Assembly: GCF_003971065.1 (NCBI RefSeq)
Contig: NZ_RYDV01000002.1
Location: 1 to 64,000 of the forward strand
Length of the DNA stretch: 64,000 nucleotides
Source: Candidimonas sp. SYP-B2681
Lineage (GTDB): Bacteria > Pseudomonadota > Gammaproteobacteria > Burkholderiales > Burkholderiaceae_B
Direction: 5' to 3'
A program made the translations under genes and the position numbers. The first letter of the stretch is position 1, and every line of letters starts with the position of its first letter. The notes below the pieces were generated by a model. It made no database searches. It was not told where the DNA came from and saw only the letters and a program-made list of their open reading frames with translations. This document shows, piece after piece, positions 8,673 through 18,448 of the stretch.

Positions 8673-10337
8673 TTATTCTTCTTTCAGCTTGCGACGTAGT
8701 ATTTTGCCGACGTTGCTGCGCGGAAGTTGTTCTCGAAACTCTACGTATTTTGGGGTCTTGTAGCCGGTGAGCTTGCTGCGGCAATGCTTAATAAGCGCCT
8801 CTTCCGTCAGACTGTCATTTTTGCGAATCACATACAGCTTTACGACTTCGCCTGAATGCTCGTCTGCCACGCCAATGGCAGCCGCTTCGCGAACGTCGGG
8901 ATGTTCCATGGCGACGGCTTCGACTTCGTTGGGATAAACATTGAATCCTGAGACCAGAATCATGTCTTTCTTGCGGTCGATGATGAATACGTAGCCTTCG
9001 GGATCCACGTAGCCAATATCACCGGTGAATAAAAAGCCATCGGCGCCGAAGGCCTTGGCCGTTTCGTCCGGGCGATTCCAGTAGCCGGGCGACACTTGCG
9101 GCCCTTTTACACAGATCTCTCCGCTTTCCCCCTGGGGAAGATCGCGACCATTACCGTCGCGTATGGATATTTCGGTAGACGGTACAGGTAGCCCTATCGA
9201 GCCCGTGAACGTTTTACGGTCTAGGGGATTGACGGTCACTGCGGGGGAGGTCTCGGTAAGGCCATAGGCCTGCACGATAGGATTGCCGGTAGCCTTGAGC
9301 CAGCGTTGTGCAACCACTTCTTGGACTGCCATCCCGCCGCCCAGGGTCACCTTGAGACCTGAAAAATCCAGTTTGAAAAAATCTGCATTATTCAGCAGTG
9401 CATTAAACAGGGTGTTTACGCCGGTAATGGTAGTAAACCGTACTTTTCCCATGCTCTTGACCACGTCCGGAATGTCGCGGGCATTGACGATCAGCAGGTT
9501 CGTCGCGCCCAGCTTCATGTAGGTCAGGCAATTGGCCGTAAGGGCAAATATATGATACAGCGGCAGGGCAGTGACGATGCATTCTTTCCCATCGCTGACA
9601 TAGGGCCGGACCCAGGCGTAGGCTTGACATACATTCGCCACAATGTTGCCGTGCGTGAGCATGGCGCCTTTGGCAACCCCCGTTGTGCCACCGGTGTATT
9701 GCAGGAAGGCCAAGTCGGTGTGGCGTAGATCGATGGCAGCGTAAGAAGCCTTTTTACCTTCCGAAAGTGCGTGTTTCAGGCTGATGGGATTCGGAAGATT
9801 CCAGGCGGGCACCAGCTTTTTGACATGACGCACGACCAAGTCGGTGATCGTTCCCCTTACTGAACCTAACAGATCGCCTAGCGAAGTCACGACGATGTTC
9901 TTGATTGCGGTGTGTGGCAACGCCTGTTGCAAGGTGGCCGCGAAGTTTTCAGCGATGACTATTGTTTCCGCACCGGAATCGGATAGCTGGTGTTCGAGTT
10001 CTGTCGCCGTATATAAAGGATTGGTATTGACGACTACTGCCCCCGCCCGTAGCGCCCCGAAAAGACACACAGGGTACTGCAGGACATTGGGCATCATAAG
10101 GGCCACACGATCGCCTTTGTTGATCCCTATCGATTGCAGCCATGCCGCAAATTGCCGCGAGTATTCATCGAGTTGACCATAGGTCAGCGTGACGCCCATG
10201 CTAATGTAAGCGGTCTTGCTGGTATGTAGTGCGCAACTTTCTTCAAACATGGCGACCAGCGAGCTGTATGCAGCCGCCTGATCGGTGATATCGGCCGGAA
10301 CGCCCGGCGGATAATGTTCAAGCCAGATACGTTCCAT
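8673..10337 (-). CDS. fadD: Long-chain fatty acid-CoA ligase
   Basis: This 554-residue member of the acyl-adenylate synthetase superfamily converts a free fatty acid, ATP and CoA to acyl-CoA. Visible motifs are the P-loop YTGGTTGVAKGAML, the adenylate-binding AYGLTETSP, the hinge region after LFTGDIGYVDPEG and the C-terminal catalytic Lys in GKILRRKLKEE. Length and motifs match FadD. It lies 73 bases downstream of the fadL homologue on the same strand, so uptake and activation are likely co-expressed. Confidence 0.92.
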   Translation of the reverse strand: MERIWLEHYPPGVPADITDQAAAYSSLVAMFEESCALHTSKTAYISMGVTLTYGQLDEYSRQFAAWLQSIGINKGDRVALMMPNVLQYPVCLFGALRAGAVVVNTNPLYTATELEHQLSDSGAETIVIAENFAATLQQALPHTAIKNIVVTSLGDLLGSVRGTITDLVVRHVKKLVPAWNLPNPISLKHALSEGKKASYAAIDLRHTDLAFLQYTGGTTGVAKGAMLTHGNIVANVCQAYAWVRPYVSDGKECIVTALPLYHIFALTANCLTYMKLGATNLLIVNARDIPDVVKSMGKVRFTTITGVNTLFNALLNNADFFKLDFSGLKVTLGGGMAVQEVVAQRWLKATGNPIVQAYGLTETSPAVTVNPLDRKTFTGSIGLPVPSTEISIRDGNGRDLPQGESGEICVKGPQVSPGYWNRPDETAKAFGADGFLFTGDIGYVDPEGYVFIIDRKKDMILVSGFNVYPNEVEAVAMEHPDVREAAAIGVADEHSGEVVKLYVIRKNDSLTEEALIKHCRSKLTGYKTPKYVEFREQLPRSNVGKILRRKLKEE

Positions 10338-10410
10338 GTAGCCACCCCCAGGCTGAATTGAAATTCAGCTCGATCGTATCACCTTTGCGAGAGCGCAGAA
10401 GCGGCCCAGC

Positions 10411-11703
10411 TTAGAACCGGTGTGAGACCTGGATCCCCAGAACGTTTGCGTCGGAATCGTAATCGCCACGCACGATGCCTTTGGTAGCCGCCGCGGTGTC
10501 GTTGGCAATTGACGTGTCCTTGACGAACAGGTGCGCGTAGCCGATATCGAGGGTCGTGCGCTCATTGAAGTGATATCGTGCCCCGACCGACAGCCAATAT
10601 CGGTCGTTGTCCGGTAAAGCCGTAGGGCGGTATTTGTCTTTATGTACGGGCGATTGATCCCACGCGACGCCGCCCTTAAGGGTCCATTGATGAGTCAATT
10701 TATAGTTGGCGCCGAGCGCAATCCGCCATGTGTCGCGAAAACGGAGATCCTGGCTGTCGCTGGGGACCCGCGGGTTGCCGGTGTTATTAATATCAAGCGA
10801 CCTGATGCTGCTCCAGCCGGTCCACGAGACATCGGCAAGCAGTTGCCACTGACTATTCAGATCGTGCACCACGCTTAAAATCGCCGTATCGGGCAGCTCT
10901 ACCGACGTGTCGGCGTTTGCATTCATGGGTGGCACCAAGGCGGCGGCGCGGCCCCTAACGCTACTGTTGCTAACCCTCGTCTTTCCATCAAGATCGATCT
11001 TCACCTTTGATCGATATGCAAGACCGATACGGGTTTCAGGGGTAAGCTGATAAAGCAGACCCAGATTCCAGCCCCAGGCATCGCCATCCATCTTTACCGT
11101 GGCATCCAGGTCGCCCGCGAAACCGAGGCCTGGCACAACTACAGGTGCGGCGCGGCTGAATTCGGCATCGAGCCGCATCCAATTAATGCCGGCTCCCAAC
11201 GATAGCTGGTCGTTCACCTTGTATGCGATAGAAGGATTGACGTTGATCGTTTCTATGCTGAACATCTTGGAATGGTAGCGGCCAGTCCAGGTGTCGTCAT
11301 ACTCCGTCTTCAAGCCGAAGGGCGCGCCTATGCCAAGGCCCACATACCATTGAGGCGTGATCTCCCATGAGGCATAGGCGTTCGGAATTAGGCCCCACGA
11401 ACCCGCGTCACCTCCGTTGCCGTCGACACCACCGGGAACTGTACTGGCGGTGTTGCTGAACTTGAATGATGGACGCACGGCGGAGACGCCCCCCGATACA
11501 TTCACCCCCTTCAAACGTGTCATGCCCGCGGGGTTGAAGTAGATCGTGCTGGCGTTCTCGGCGATCGCAGCAGAACCGGCGTACGAGTTTCCGATTCCGC
11601 TGGCGTTTTGTTCCAATAGTTGAAAACCTGCGGCATGGACGCTTGCCGAACCCAGCCCTACAACGACTGCCGAAATCACGCGCAACGACAAAACAGCTTT
11701 CAT
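10411..11703 (-). CDS. fadL: FadL-family outer-membrane long-chain fatty acid transporter
   Basis: The 430-residue product has a signal peptide ending near SVHA, and the mature N-terminus AGFQLLEQNASGIGNSYAG is the FadL hatch-domain pattern. Further on is the NPAGM motif typical of FadL/TodX/XylN porins. Alternating beta strands continue to a C-terminal phenylalanine (VSHRF), as in outer-membrane barrels. A full consensus GGAGGTG ribosome-binding site precedes the ATG. It should pass long-chain fatty acids or other hydrophobic compounds across the outer membrane; the gene context favours fatty acids. Confidence 0.9.
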   Translation of the reverse strand: MKAVLSLRVISAVVVGLGSASVHAAGFQLLEQNASGIGNSYAGSAAIAENASTIYFNPAGMTRLKGVNVSGGVSAVRPSFKFSNTASTVPGGVDGNGGDAGSWGLIPNAYASWEITPQWYVGLGIGAPFGLKTEYDDTWTGRYHSKMFSIETINVNPSIAYKVNDQLSLGAGINWMRLDAEFSRAAPVVVPGLGFAGDLDATVKMDGDAWGWNLGLLYQLTPETRIGLAYRSKVKIDLDGKTRVSNSSVRGRAAALVPPMNANADTSVELPDTAILSVVHDLNSQWQLLADVSWTGWSSIRSLDINNTGNPRVPSDSQDLRFRDTWRIALGANYKLTHQWTLKGGVAWDQSPVHKDKYRPTALPDNDRYWLSVGARYHFNERTTLDIGYAHLFVKDTSIANDTAAATKGIVRGDYDSDANVLGIQVSHRF

Positions 11704-11789
11704 ATGACACCTCCGGTTTAATCAGATCTTTGATGCAAAGGTTGATTTCTGGGGTAAAGCCATGTGCTGCCGGAAAGAGCGATCAGGTT

Positions 11790-13742
11790 TTATGTAGTGA
11801 GTATCCTGCCATGTGGCGGTGTGTAATGTAAAGGCCCTCCTGTGAAAGGGGCAAAGCCTGTGCCGAAAACAACACCCGCATCGGCAAGGTCAGCATCGGC
11901 CACGACGCCGCGGTTGAGTTGTTCCCGTGTTTTGTCGATAAGCGGTTCGATCAATCTTTCTGCCAGTCCGGGTGGGACTGGGCCGGCAGGTGGCTTGACG
12001 GGCTTGTCGTTCTTCCATTGATAGAAACCTTGACCGGATTTACGGCCAAGCTCGTTGCGTGCCAAGTGCAATTCCAGGCAGGCCGGTGTGGCGGCGCTAC
12101 CAGAAAGGTGACGTCCGGCATCGCGCACAATATCGAGCCCTACTGTATCGATAAGCTCTATCGGACCAATCGGCATACCAAAGGCAAGCATGGCGGCATC
12201 AATGGTTTGGGGTTTAATCCCTTCATCGATACACCGCATCGCCGCTAACATATAAGGAGCGAGTACGGCATTTACCAAAAAGCCCGGAACGCTTTGAACG
12301 GGTAAGGGGAGTTTGTCGATTTGGCCTAGGAAGGCATAGGTGGCCGCTTTAACGTCGAAATTTACGGTGGCCGTTTCCACGACTTCGACCAAGGGCATCC
12401 TGGCAACGGGGTTGAAGAAATGCATTCCGATCAGACGCGCCGGATCTTGCATGTCGCCGCATAGTTCTTCAAGCGTAAGGCTGGAAGTGTTCGTCGCAAT
12501 GAAGGCGCCGGGCTTCAAATGCGGCTCGATCTGTGCGTAAAGACGGCGCTTTATTTCTGCGTCTTCGGTGATGGCTTCAATAACGAGATCGGCCCGTCGA
12601 ATTCCATCTCCTGACATATCGGGCAAAAGACGGTCGGCTGCCGCTCGGGCTTCACGCCAATTTTTCTTTTTGCGGTTAAACAAGGTGTGGGCACGCCCCT
12701 GTGCTACCGCGATTCGGCCGCGATCCTGGTCTTGCAGCGTAACGGTGAAACCCTTTAGTGCACACCACGCAGCAATATCGCCGCCCATCACACCCGCGCC
12801 CACCACATGCACATGTTTTATAGCGGGACGATGTCGACTTTCTTTGCCGAAGGCCTTTAAGCGTTCCTGCAATCGAAACACGCGCAGAAGATTCCTTGCG
12901 GTGTCAGAACGGATCAGCTGGTCAATCAATTCCGGCGCCTTCAGCGCATTGCCATCGTCGCGGGCCCAGATCTGGAGAATGACTCTTGGCGCCGGGTAGT
13001 GGTGATGGGGATCGCGAGCGTCCAGTTTCTTGACAGTCTGACTCGCGACAAAAGGGCGAGCCCAGGGGTGGTTAAGCCATGCGGCCAAGCCACGGGCCTT
13101 GCGACGGGGCTTCGCGCTTAATACCAGGGACTTGGCCGCTTGGTTCACAAGGCGTGGTGCGACGATGCCATCAGCCAGACCAAGCTTCAACGACTTGCGT
13201 GCGTCTTGCGGGCGGCCGCTTAGCATCATGTCGAGGGCTGCCGGTGCCCCGATCAATGCGGGTAGGCGCTGCATCCCACCCCATCCGGGAAATATGCCTA
13301 GCATGACCTCCGGCAAGGACAGCGACGTGCCCGGATCATCAACGAGCAGACGGTAGCGGCAGGCCAACGCCAGTTCCAGTCCTCCACCCAGACAGTGCCC
13401 GCGTACCAACGCCAGTGTCGGATAGGGAACCTTGGCAAGACGGTTGAACAGCATCCATCCGCGGGAAATCAGCTCAGTCACTTTTTGCGGTGTGTCGAGA
13501 CCGGAAAATTCGTCGATATCGGCGCCGGCGATAAAGCCAGCGTCTTTTGACGAATGAATGATCAAGCCCGCTGGCAGTTTTTGATCGAAGTAGTCCAGAG
13601 CCCGACTGAAGTCCTGCAGCACTTCCGATGACAGGCGATTGACAGGGCTATCAGGGCAATGGATGGCCAGCCATGCGACTTTTTCCGCATCGACCACGCA
13701 ACTAAAGTTGCGTAACGCCAGGGGTTCATCATGAGAGGTCAT
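11790..13742 (-). CDS. Bifunctional enoyl-CoA hydratase / 3-hydroxyacyl-CoA dehydrogenase (FadB/FadJ type)
   Basis: The N-terminal crotonase domain shows the oxyanion-hole motif AGADI (about residue 72) and the two catalytic glutamates in GGGLELAL (about 123) and LPEVMLG (about 145). The NAD-binding domain starts at VVGAGVMGGDIA (about 313), and the dehydrogenase motifs NTSSL and GMHFFNPV follow. It carries out beta-oxidation steps 2 and 3. At 650 residues it is shorter than E. coli FadB (729) but ends with the usual GTGFAPFTGGPLHY segment, so it seems complete. It starts eight bases after the thiolase gene ends. Confidence 0.9.
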   Translation of the reverse strand: MTSHDEPLALRNFSCVVDAEKVAWLAIHCPDSPVNRLSSEVLQDFSRALDYFDQKLPAGLIIHSSKDAGFIAGADIDEFSGLDTPQKVTELISRGWMLFNRLAKVPYPTLALVRGHCLGGGLELALACRYRLLVDDPGTSLSLPEVMLGIFPGWGGMQRLPALIGAPAALDMMLSGRPQDARKSLKLGLADGIVAPRLVNQAAKSLVLSAKPRRKARGLAAWLNHPWARPFVASQTVKKLDARDPHHHYPAPRVILQIWARDDGNALKAPELIDQLIRSDTARNLLRVFRLQERLKAFGKESRHRPAIKHVHVVGAGVMGGDIAAWCALKGFTVTLQDQDRGRIAVAQGRAHTLFNRKKKNWREARAAADRLLPDMSGDGIRRADLVIEAITEDAEIKRRLYAQIEPHLKPGAFIATNTSSLTLEELCGDMQDPARLIGMHFFNPVARMPLVEVVETATVNFDVKAATYAFLGQIDKLPLPVQSVPGFLVNAVLAPYMLAAMRCIDEGIKPQTIDAAMLAFGMPIGPIELIDTVGLDIVRDAGRHLSGSAATPACLELHLARNELGRKSGQGFYQWKNDKPVKPPAGPVPPGLAERLIEPLIDKTREQLNRGVVADADLADAGVVFGTGFAPFTGGPLHYTPPHGRILTT

Positions 13743-13750
13743 GATAGTGC

Positions 13751-15037
13751 CTATTCCTTACAGGTTTCTATCAACATGGCTCCGCCCTGGCCGCCGCCCA
13801 CACATAGCGTGGCAATACCCCGATTGAGTTTGCGCGCGCGTAGCGCATTCAGCAGATGCAGGACTATCCGGGCGCCAGAGGCCCCCACGGGATGCCCGAG
13901 AGCGATTGCGCCACCGTCTACATTGAGTCGTTGAACGTCTAGTGCTCCCAGTGCGCCGCGACCCAGATTTTCCTGGCACCACGCTTCCTCGTTCCAGGCC
14001 GCCACGCAGCCGAGGACCTGGGCAGCAAATGCTTCGTTGATTTCCCATAGATCAAGATCGTTCAGTCCGAGCTGATGGCGTTCCAGAATTGGAGATGCCG
14101 CATGCACCGGTCCCAAGCCCATGATCGCCGGGTCTAGCGCAGCCCATTGCACGTCTGTAATGCGACCCAGTGGTTTCAGATGGAAGCGGTCGACCGCTGT
14201 TTGAGACGCAAGCAAGAGCAAAGCCGCGCCGTCAGTAACCTGTGAACTATTGCCTGCAGTGACATTACCCCATGGTTTATCGAATACCGGTTTAAGTTTC
14301 GCCAGCCTGGCCGGCGTCGAATCTTCGCGTGCACCGTCGTCTTCGGCATACAGCATGCCTTTTTGATCGACCAGCGGTACGATTTCGTGAAATACTCCCC
14401 CGTGCTGCGCGGCACGTGTACGTGCATGGCTTTGGGCTGCGTAATTGTCCATGTCCTGACGCGTCACGCCAAAGCGATGCGCCAGGTTTTCGGCGGTTTG
14501 CCCCATGGAAAGGCCCGCTACTGGGTCAGTCAGCCCCTTCAATAGGCCTATGACCGGAGCGAGATATTTCGGGCGCAAGGTTTTTAGCGTACTGAGTTTC
14601 TGACCCATGCTACGGCTTCTGCCCCATGCGGCCAGCCAGGCAACCATATCGTCCGAGAACAAGATGGGTGCCCGTGACAGAGCATCTACACCACCCGCCA
14701 AGATCAGATCTGCTCGACCACGTTGGATAGCCAGCAGCGCTGAATCGAGGGCTTGCATGCCCGAGGCGCAGTTGCGCATAACCGTCCAACCGGGTACGTG
14801 GTAACCGCAGCCCAAGCGTAAGGCAATCACGCGGCCAATATTGGTTTCATCCGGAGAGGGGGCAGCGCAGCCGACGATGACTTCGTCGAGGTCGCTTGGA
14901 TCGAATGGTTGCCGAAGCAGCAATTCGCGCCCTGTCTGGACGGCCAAGTCGGAAGCGGCGAATGGGCCGGGAGCATTGCGCGCCTTCAGGAAGGGACTGC
15001 GCGCGCCATCGACGATATATACCGGTTCAAAATCCAT
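13751..15037 (-). CDS. Acetyl-CoA C-acyltransferase (3-ketoacyl-CoA thiolase, FadI/FadA type)
   Basis: The 428-residue thiolase has the acyl-accepting Cys90 in NCASGMQALDS, NEAFAAQ, the catalytic His in GGAIALGHPVGASGARI and the second Cys in CVGGGQGGAML. It performs the last, thiolytic step of beta-oxidation. It heads the minus-strand set thiolase - hydratase/dehydrogenase - porin - ligase. The length and its pairing with a FadJ-like partner suit FadI. A biosynthetic acetoacetyl-CoA thiolase is less likely in this context. Confidence 0.9.
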   Translation of the reverse strand: MDFEPVYIVDGARSPFLKARNAPGPFAASDLAVQTGRELLLRQPFDPSDLDEVIVGCAAPSPDETNIGRVIALRLGCGYHVPGWTVMRNCASGMQALDSALLAIQRGRADLILAGGVDALSRAPILFSDDMVAWLAAWGRSRSMGQKLSTLKTLRPKYLAPVIGLLKGLTDPVAGLSMGQTAENLAHRFGVTRQDMDNYAAQSHARTRAAQHGGVFHEIVPLVDQKGMLYAEDDGAREDSTPARLAKLKPVFDKPWGNVTAGNSSQVTDGAALLLLASQTAVDRFHLKPLGRITDVQWAALDPAIMGLGPVHAASPILERHQLGLNDLDLWEINEAFAAQVLGCVAAWNEEAWCQENLGRGALGALDVQRLNVDGGAIALGHPVGASGARIVLHLLNALRARKLNRGIATLCVGGGQGGAMLIETCKE

Positions 15038-15294
15038 CGGTGGGGAGTCCTTATGCCAACTTACCTTCAGGAGCAGGGGACGCGTCTACCGCTCAGTGCA
15101 GGAAACTGTTGCATATACCGGGCGTCAAGCGTCGACTGCAGGCCAAGCCATTGTAGCCATGCCGCGTTCAAGCGGCACGCAGTCGTACTTGCGGCACGGC
15201 ACACATCTAAAACGTTTGTTTGGAATGTATGTCCGATGGGGAAAAGACGAAAGCTAGTATTTACACTGCGCCTGCGCCGGATCAGCGCCGTGGA

Positions 15295-15996
15295 CTAAAA
15301 GTAATACGAAACCCCGACATACACGGCCGGGATGAATTTGTATTTTTCGACCTTGTCGCGGAACTCATCAAATTGTTCATTGACTGCGCGGTCTGTCGCG
15401 GCGGCATTGATCTGGCGAGCCATGTTGTAGGTTGGCCCTGAAACGTTGTACGAGGTCTTGGGTTTGCTCGCATAGTAGATGCCCAGGTCGGCGATAAATC
15501 CCCAGGTGTTGGCTTTTTGCTGCGTAACATTAAGGCCATATCCGATACCGATGTACGGTGTCAGCGGGCGATATTTCGCCTTGACCGTATAGGTGTCCTG
15601 ATTACCCAGCGTTAACGAGCTTCCCGCTACGTTAATGCTATTGGCATTCCCCGTAAGTTCAGTGTTTCGCCACGTCAGCCCGCCCGTAAGGCGGAATCCA
15701 TTGTTGGCGGGAAACCAGTCAAGAAAGATGCTGACATTGTCATTCTTCAGTTTGCCGGAGTAGTCGACGGCCCCTGCGCTAAAGTCACGGTTGATGCTGC
15801 CTACCGTCGTGACGTCGCCACGCAGAGTGAACGATTTGTTCAAGCCGTATGCGTAGCCTACGCCAGCACCCAGAAGGCCCGCTTTGGCGTAGACGCTATG
15901 GCCGGCGTCCTGCTCGAGAGAGGTTTGTGACAGGGCAGGCGCGCACAGCAAGGCGAACAGCGCGGCCGCGCAAATTGATTTTGAAATAGTGAACAT
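15295..15996 (-). CDS. Outer-membrane beta-barrel protein
   Basis: The 233-residue product (ATG at 15996) has a signal peptide MFTISKSICAAALFALLCAPALS and short amphipathic strands with Gly-Tyr-rich turns (GAGVGYAYG, YIGIGYGLN). It ends VGVSYYF, with the terminal Phe used for outer-membrane insertion. A GTG 36 bases upstream also opens the frame but would bury the signal peptide. It resembles small eight-stranded barrels of the OmpW/OmpA-like superfamily; I do not recognise a specific family or ligand. It stands alone on the minus strand between the thiolase and the aldehyde dehydrogenase. Confidence 0.75.
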   Translation of the reverse strand: MFTISKSICAAALFALLCAPALSQTSLEQDAGHSVYAKAGLLGAGVGYAYGLNKSFTLRGDVTTVGSINRDFSAGAVDYSGKLKNDNVSIFLDWFPANNGFRLTGGLTWRNTELTGNANSINVAGSSLTLGNQDTYTVKAKYRPLTPYIGIGYGLNVTQQKANTWGFIADLGIYYASKPKTSYNVSGPTYNMARQINAAATDRAVNEQFDEFRDKVEKYKFIPAVYVGVSYYF

Positions 15997-16114
15997 GGGA
16001 GCGGTCTGTAGAAAAAGGAAGGAGACGAACACACGCAGTGTAGACCGATTGAAAACAATTCAATCGGCCTAAATGGCAATGGGTTTGCACCCACATTCGA
16101 GCTTATGCGTTCGC

Positions 16115-16146
16115 CCCACATTAGGCCGCGAAGGGCGTAATGTGGG
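16115..16146. other. Nine-pair hairpin downstream of the aldehyde dehydrogenase gene
   Basis: CCCACATTA (16115-16123) pairs with TAATGTGGG (16138-16146). There is no T run on the minus-strand side, where it would follow the aldehyde dehydrogenase, and only CCTTTA on the plus side. It could protect an mRNA end or act as a weak terminator. Confidence 0.5.
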
Positions 16147-16167
16147 CCTTTACAGACCAGTAGAGGC

Positions 16168-17604
16168 CTAGATATGCGTGACGAACTTGGTGGTCAGATA
16201 GCCTTCAAACGTTTCCGAACCGCCTTCGCTTCCTATGCCGCTGTCTTTAAGACCGCCAAAGGGAGTTTCCGGCAAGGCGCTGCCGAAGTGGTTGATGTTG
16301 ACCATGCCGGCTTCGATGTTGTTGGCTGCCTTGGTCGCCGTCTGCAGGGAATTGGTGAACACATATGACGACAGGCCAAAGGGTAGCGAATTCGCACGTT
16401 TGATGACGTCGTCGGTATCGGAAAACCGCGTAATCGGAGCGATTGGGCCGAAAGGTTCTTCGGTCATGAGCATCGAATGCTCCGGCAAGTCGGTGACAAC
16501 CGTAGGCGAGAAAAAGTGGCCTGTGCGATCCAGCGGTTCGCCGCCCAACAGTACTTTGCCGCCCAATTCAAGCGCATTCTCGACGAATTTCGTCATCGCG
16601 GGGACACGCCTGGCGTGCGCCAGAGGGCCCATTTGCGTTTCAGGATCCATGCCATCGCCCACTTTGACTGACTGAATCGTGCTGATGAAGGTTTCCAGGA
16701 ATTGGTCGTAGGCCTTTTCGTGAACATAAAAGCGAGTAGGCGAAACGCATACCTGACCGGCGTTACGCAACTTGAAACGTGCCAGCTGCTTGGCGGCGCG
16801 ATCGATATCGGCATCTTCGAAGACGATGACAGGCGAATGCCCGCCTAGTTCCATCGTGACACGCTTCATGTGAGCGCCGGCCAGCGAAGCAATATGTTTT
16901 CCAACCGGCACCGAGCCCGTGAAGGAAACTTTGCGTACGATGGGCGAGCGGATGAGGTAGTCGGATATTTCGCTGGGCACGCCCCAAACGATATTCAGAA
17001 CTCCGGGCGGCAAGCCGGCATCGTGGAACAGCCGAGCAATGGCCATGACGGCGCTAGGCGAATCTTCAGGGCCTTTCAGAATAATGGTGCAGCCCGAACC
17101 GATAGCGGCGCAAACCTTCCGTATGGCCTGGTTGTAAGGGAAATTCCAGGGAGTAAACGCTGCGCAGACGCCTATGGGCTCGCGCAGTACCATTTGGCGG
17201 ACTTCAGGGTTGCGTGGAGTGATGACGCGGCCATAGATACGGCGGCACTCTTCTGCGTGCCAGTCGGCATGCTCGGAGCATGTCATGATCTCGCCCACGG
17301 CTTCCGCCAATGGCTTACCTTGATCGAGCGTCATGTTGCGGCCGATTTCCTGGGCGCGGTCCCGGGAAAGCTGGCCCACTTTGCGCAAGATTTCGGAGCG
17401 CAGCATAGGAGAGCTATGGCGCCAGGTTTCGAAGGCGCGGGCCGCAGCAGCTAAGGCGCGGTCAAGATCCTTTGTCGTGGCATGCGGCAGATGACCCAGC
17501 ACATCGAGTGTGGAGGGGTTAGTGACTTCTTCTGTTTTGCGACCGTCGCTGCTAACAAATTCGCCATCTATATATAGTGCAAGTGTCTCGTACATATCGT
17601 GCAT
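16168..17604 (-). CDS. NAD(P)-dependent aldehyde dehydrogenase, succinate-semialdehyde dehydrogenase-like
   Basis: The 478-residue enzyme oxidises an aldehyde to its acid. Catalytic residues are visible: Asn154 in TPWNFPYNQ, Glu252 in MELGGHSP and Cys286 in NAGQVCVSPTR. The open frame extends 40 codons upstream, but ATG 17604 gives the usual N-terminus (MHDMYETLALYIDGEFV). The Shine-Dalgarno motif is weak. The sequence best fits the succinate-semialdehyde/lactaldehyde dehydrogenase branch; the true substrate cannot be read from the sequence. It is transcribed away from the flp-tad operon. Confidence 0.85.
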   Translation of the reverse strand: MHDMYETLALYIDGEFVSSDGRKTEEVTNPSTLDVLGHLPHATTKDLDRALAAAARAFETWRHSSPMLRSEILRKVGQLSRDRAQEIGRNMTLDQGKPLAEAVGEIMTCSEHADWHAEECRRIYGRVITPRNPEVRQMVLREPIGVCAAFTPWNFPYNQAIRKVCAAIGSGCTIILKGPEDSPSAVMAIARLFHDAGLPPGVLNIVWGVPSEISDYLIRSPIVRKVSFTGSVPVGKHIASLAGAHMKRVTMELGGHSPVIVFEDADIDRAAKQLARFKLRNAGQVCVSPTRFYVHEKAYDQFLETFISTIQSVKVGDGMDPETQMGPLAHARRVPAMTKFVENALELGGKVLLGGEPLDRTGHFFSPTVVTDLPEHSMLMTEEPFGPIAPITRFSDTDDVIKRANSLPFGLSSYVFTNSLQTATKAANNIEAGMVNINHFGSALPETPFGGLKDSGIGSEGGSETFEGYLTTKFVTHI

Positions 17605-18011
17605 TGTTCTCGTTTGTCGGGGAGGGGAGTGGCTCGCAGGGGTCGCCACTATGTGTCTCAAGACTTTATAGCATGTCTTAACGGTACTGAACGAAGTTGT
17701 ATTCGCACAACGCAGCGATCGCATTCCAAGAATGTCCAGCCTGGCTGTTTTGCTTAGCCCATTGGGCCGTAATCTCGGCTGTTTCGTTCGTTTACATCTG
17801 TTGCACTTATGTGGTAGGCCTGTCGAGATTTATGGGGTGAAATGGAAATGAAATTTCGACACAGTAACAGGGATTTTCAATTGGTAATTTCGTACGCCGA
17901 TTAGGGTTCTGCCTTCGGCGTCTTGATGCAAGGAAGCGACATATCCCCGCTTTTTTTGTTGAATATAGGGAAAACACTAACTCTTATGACGGTTTCCTTC
18001 CTAAAATCTCC
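17605..18011. other. Gene-free region upstream of the flp-tad operon
   Basis: Between the aldehyde dehydrogenase start and the tad promoter I see no supported gene or RNA. It must contain the leftward promoter of the dehydrogenase and any upstream control sites of the pilus operon, but no convincing operator stands out. It is visibly richer in A and T than the coding flanks. Confidence 0.6.
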
Positions 18012-18039
18012 TTGACATATAAGTAAATGTTACTATCTG
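18012..18039 (+). promoter_or_regulatory. Candidate promoter of the flp-tad operon
   Basis: A perfect -35 TTGACA (18012-18017) is followed after 16 bases by TATCTG (18034-18039). The leader to the flp ATG would be about 160 bases. No other hexamer pair of this quality is seen before flp. Confidence 0.55.
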
Positions 18040-18206
18040 GGCTGCTGCGGCCAGGTGTTTGACCTAGTTCCTAGCTACCATCCCTTAGGCCCGAAGCCCT
18101 TCAATTTTGATTTCGCTTGCGTTGGAATGCCAACTCAGCTTGACCCGACATGGCAGCAGCCTTGTCATTATCGAAAATGCCGTTTTTTTCTTATCAAAGG
18201 ATCATT

Positions 18207-18386
18207 ATGTTGAAATTTATGAAAGTACTTTCCTTGGATAATCGTGGGGTCAGTGCATTGGAATATGCGATTCTTGCCGGGATTTTGATCGTCGTCATTG
18301 TCGGCGGAGTGACGGCACTGGGCGTAGACGTCACAGCTCTGTTTGAAAAGGCTGGAGCGGCACTCGGACGCCAATCGACCCCTTAG
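18207..18386 (+). CDS. flp: Flp-type (type IVb) major pilin
   Basis: The 59-residue prepilin has a short basic leader, a cleavage site after Gly14 (NRG/VSALEYAILAG), Glu at mature position +5 and Tyr at +6, then a 20-residue hydrophobic helix. This is the Flp/Fap signature. AAAGGA lies five bases before ATG 18207. Longer in-frame starts exist but would spoil the leader. The product is exported and polymerised by the Tad machinery encoded immediately downstream, giving an adhesive pilus. Confidence 0.93.
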   Translation: MLKFMKVLSLDNRGVSALEYAILAGILIVVIVGGVTALGVDVTALFEKAGAALGRQSTP

Positions 18387-18448
18387 ACGCTAGCGGCGGT
18401 GAAAGCCGGGCCTCTATCTAACTTTTACCGCTTAACGGCGAAGGCAAG

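Noticed and set aside
18150-18164. TGGCAGCAGCCTTGT as a sigma-54 promoter before flp
   Set aside because: The -24 GG fits, but the -12 position has GT instead of GC. A perfect TTGACA-based promoter lies just upstream.
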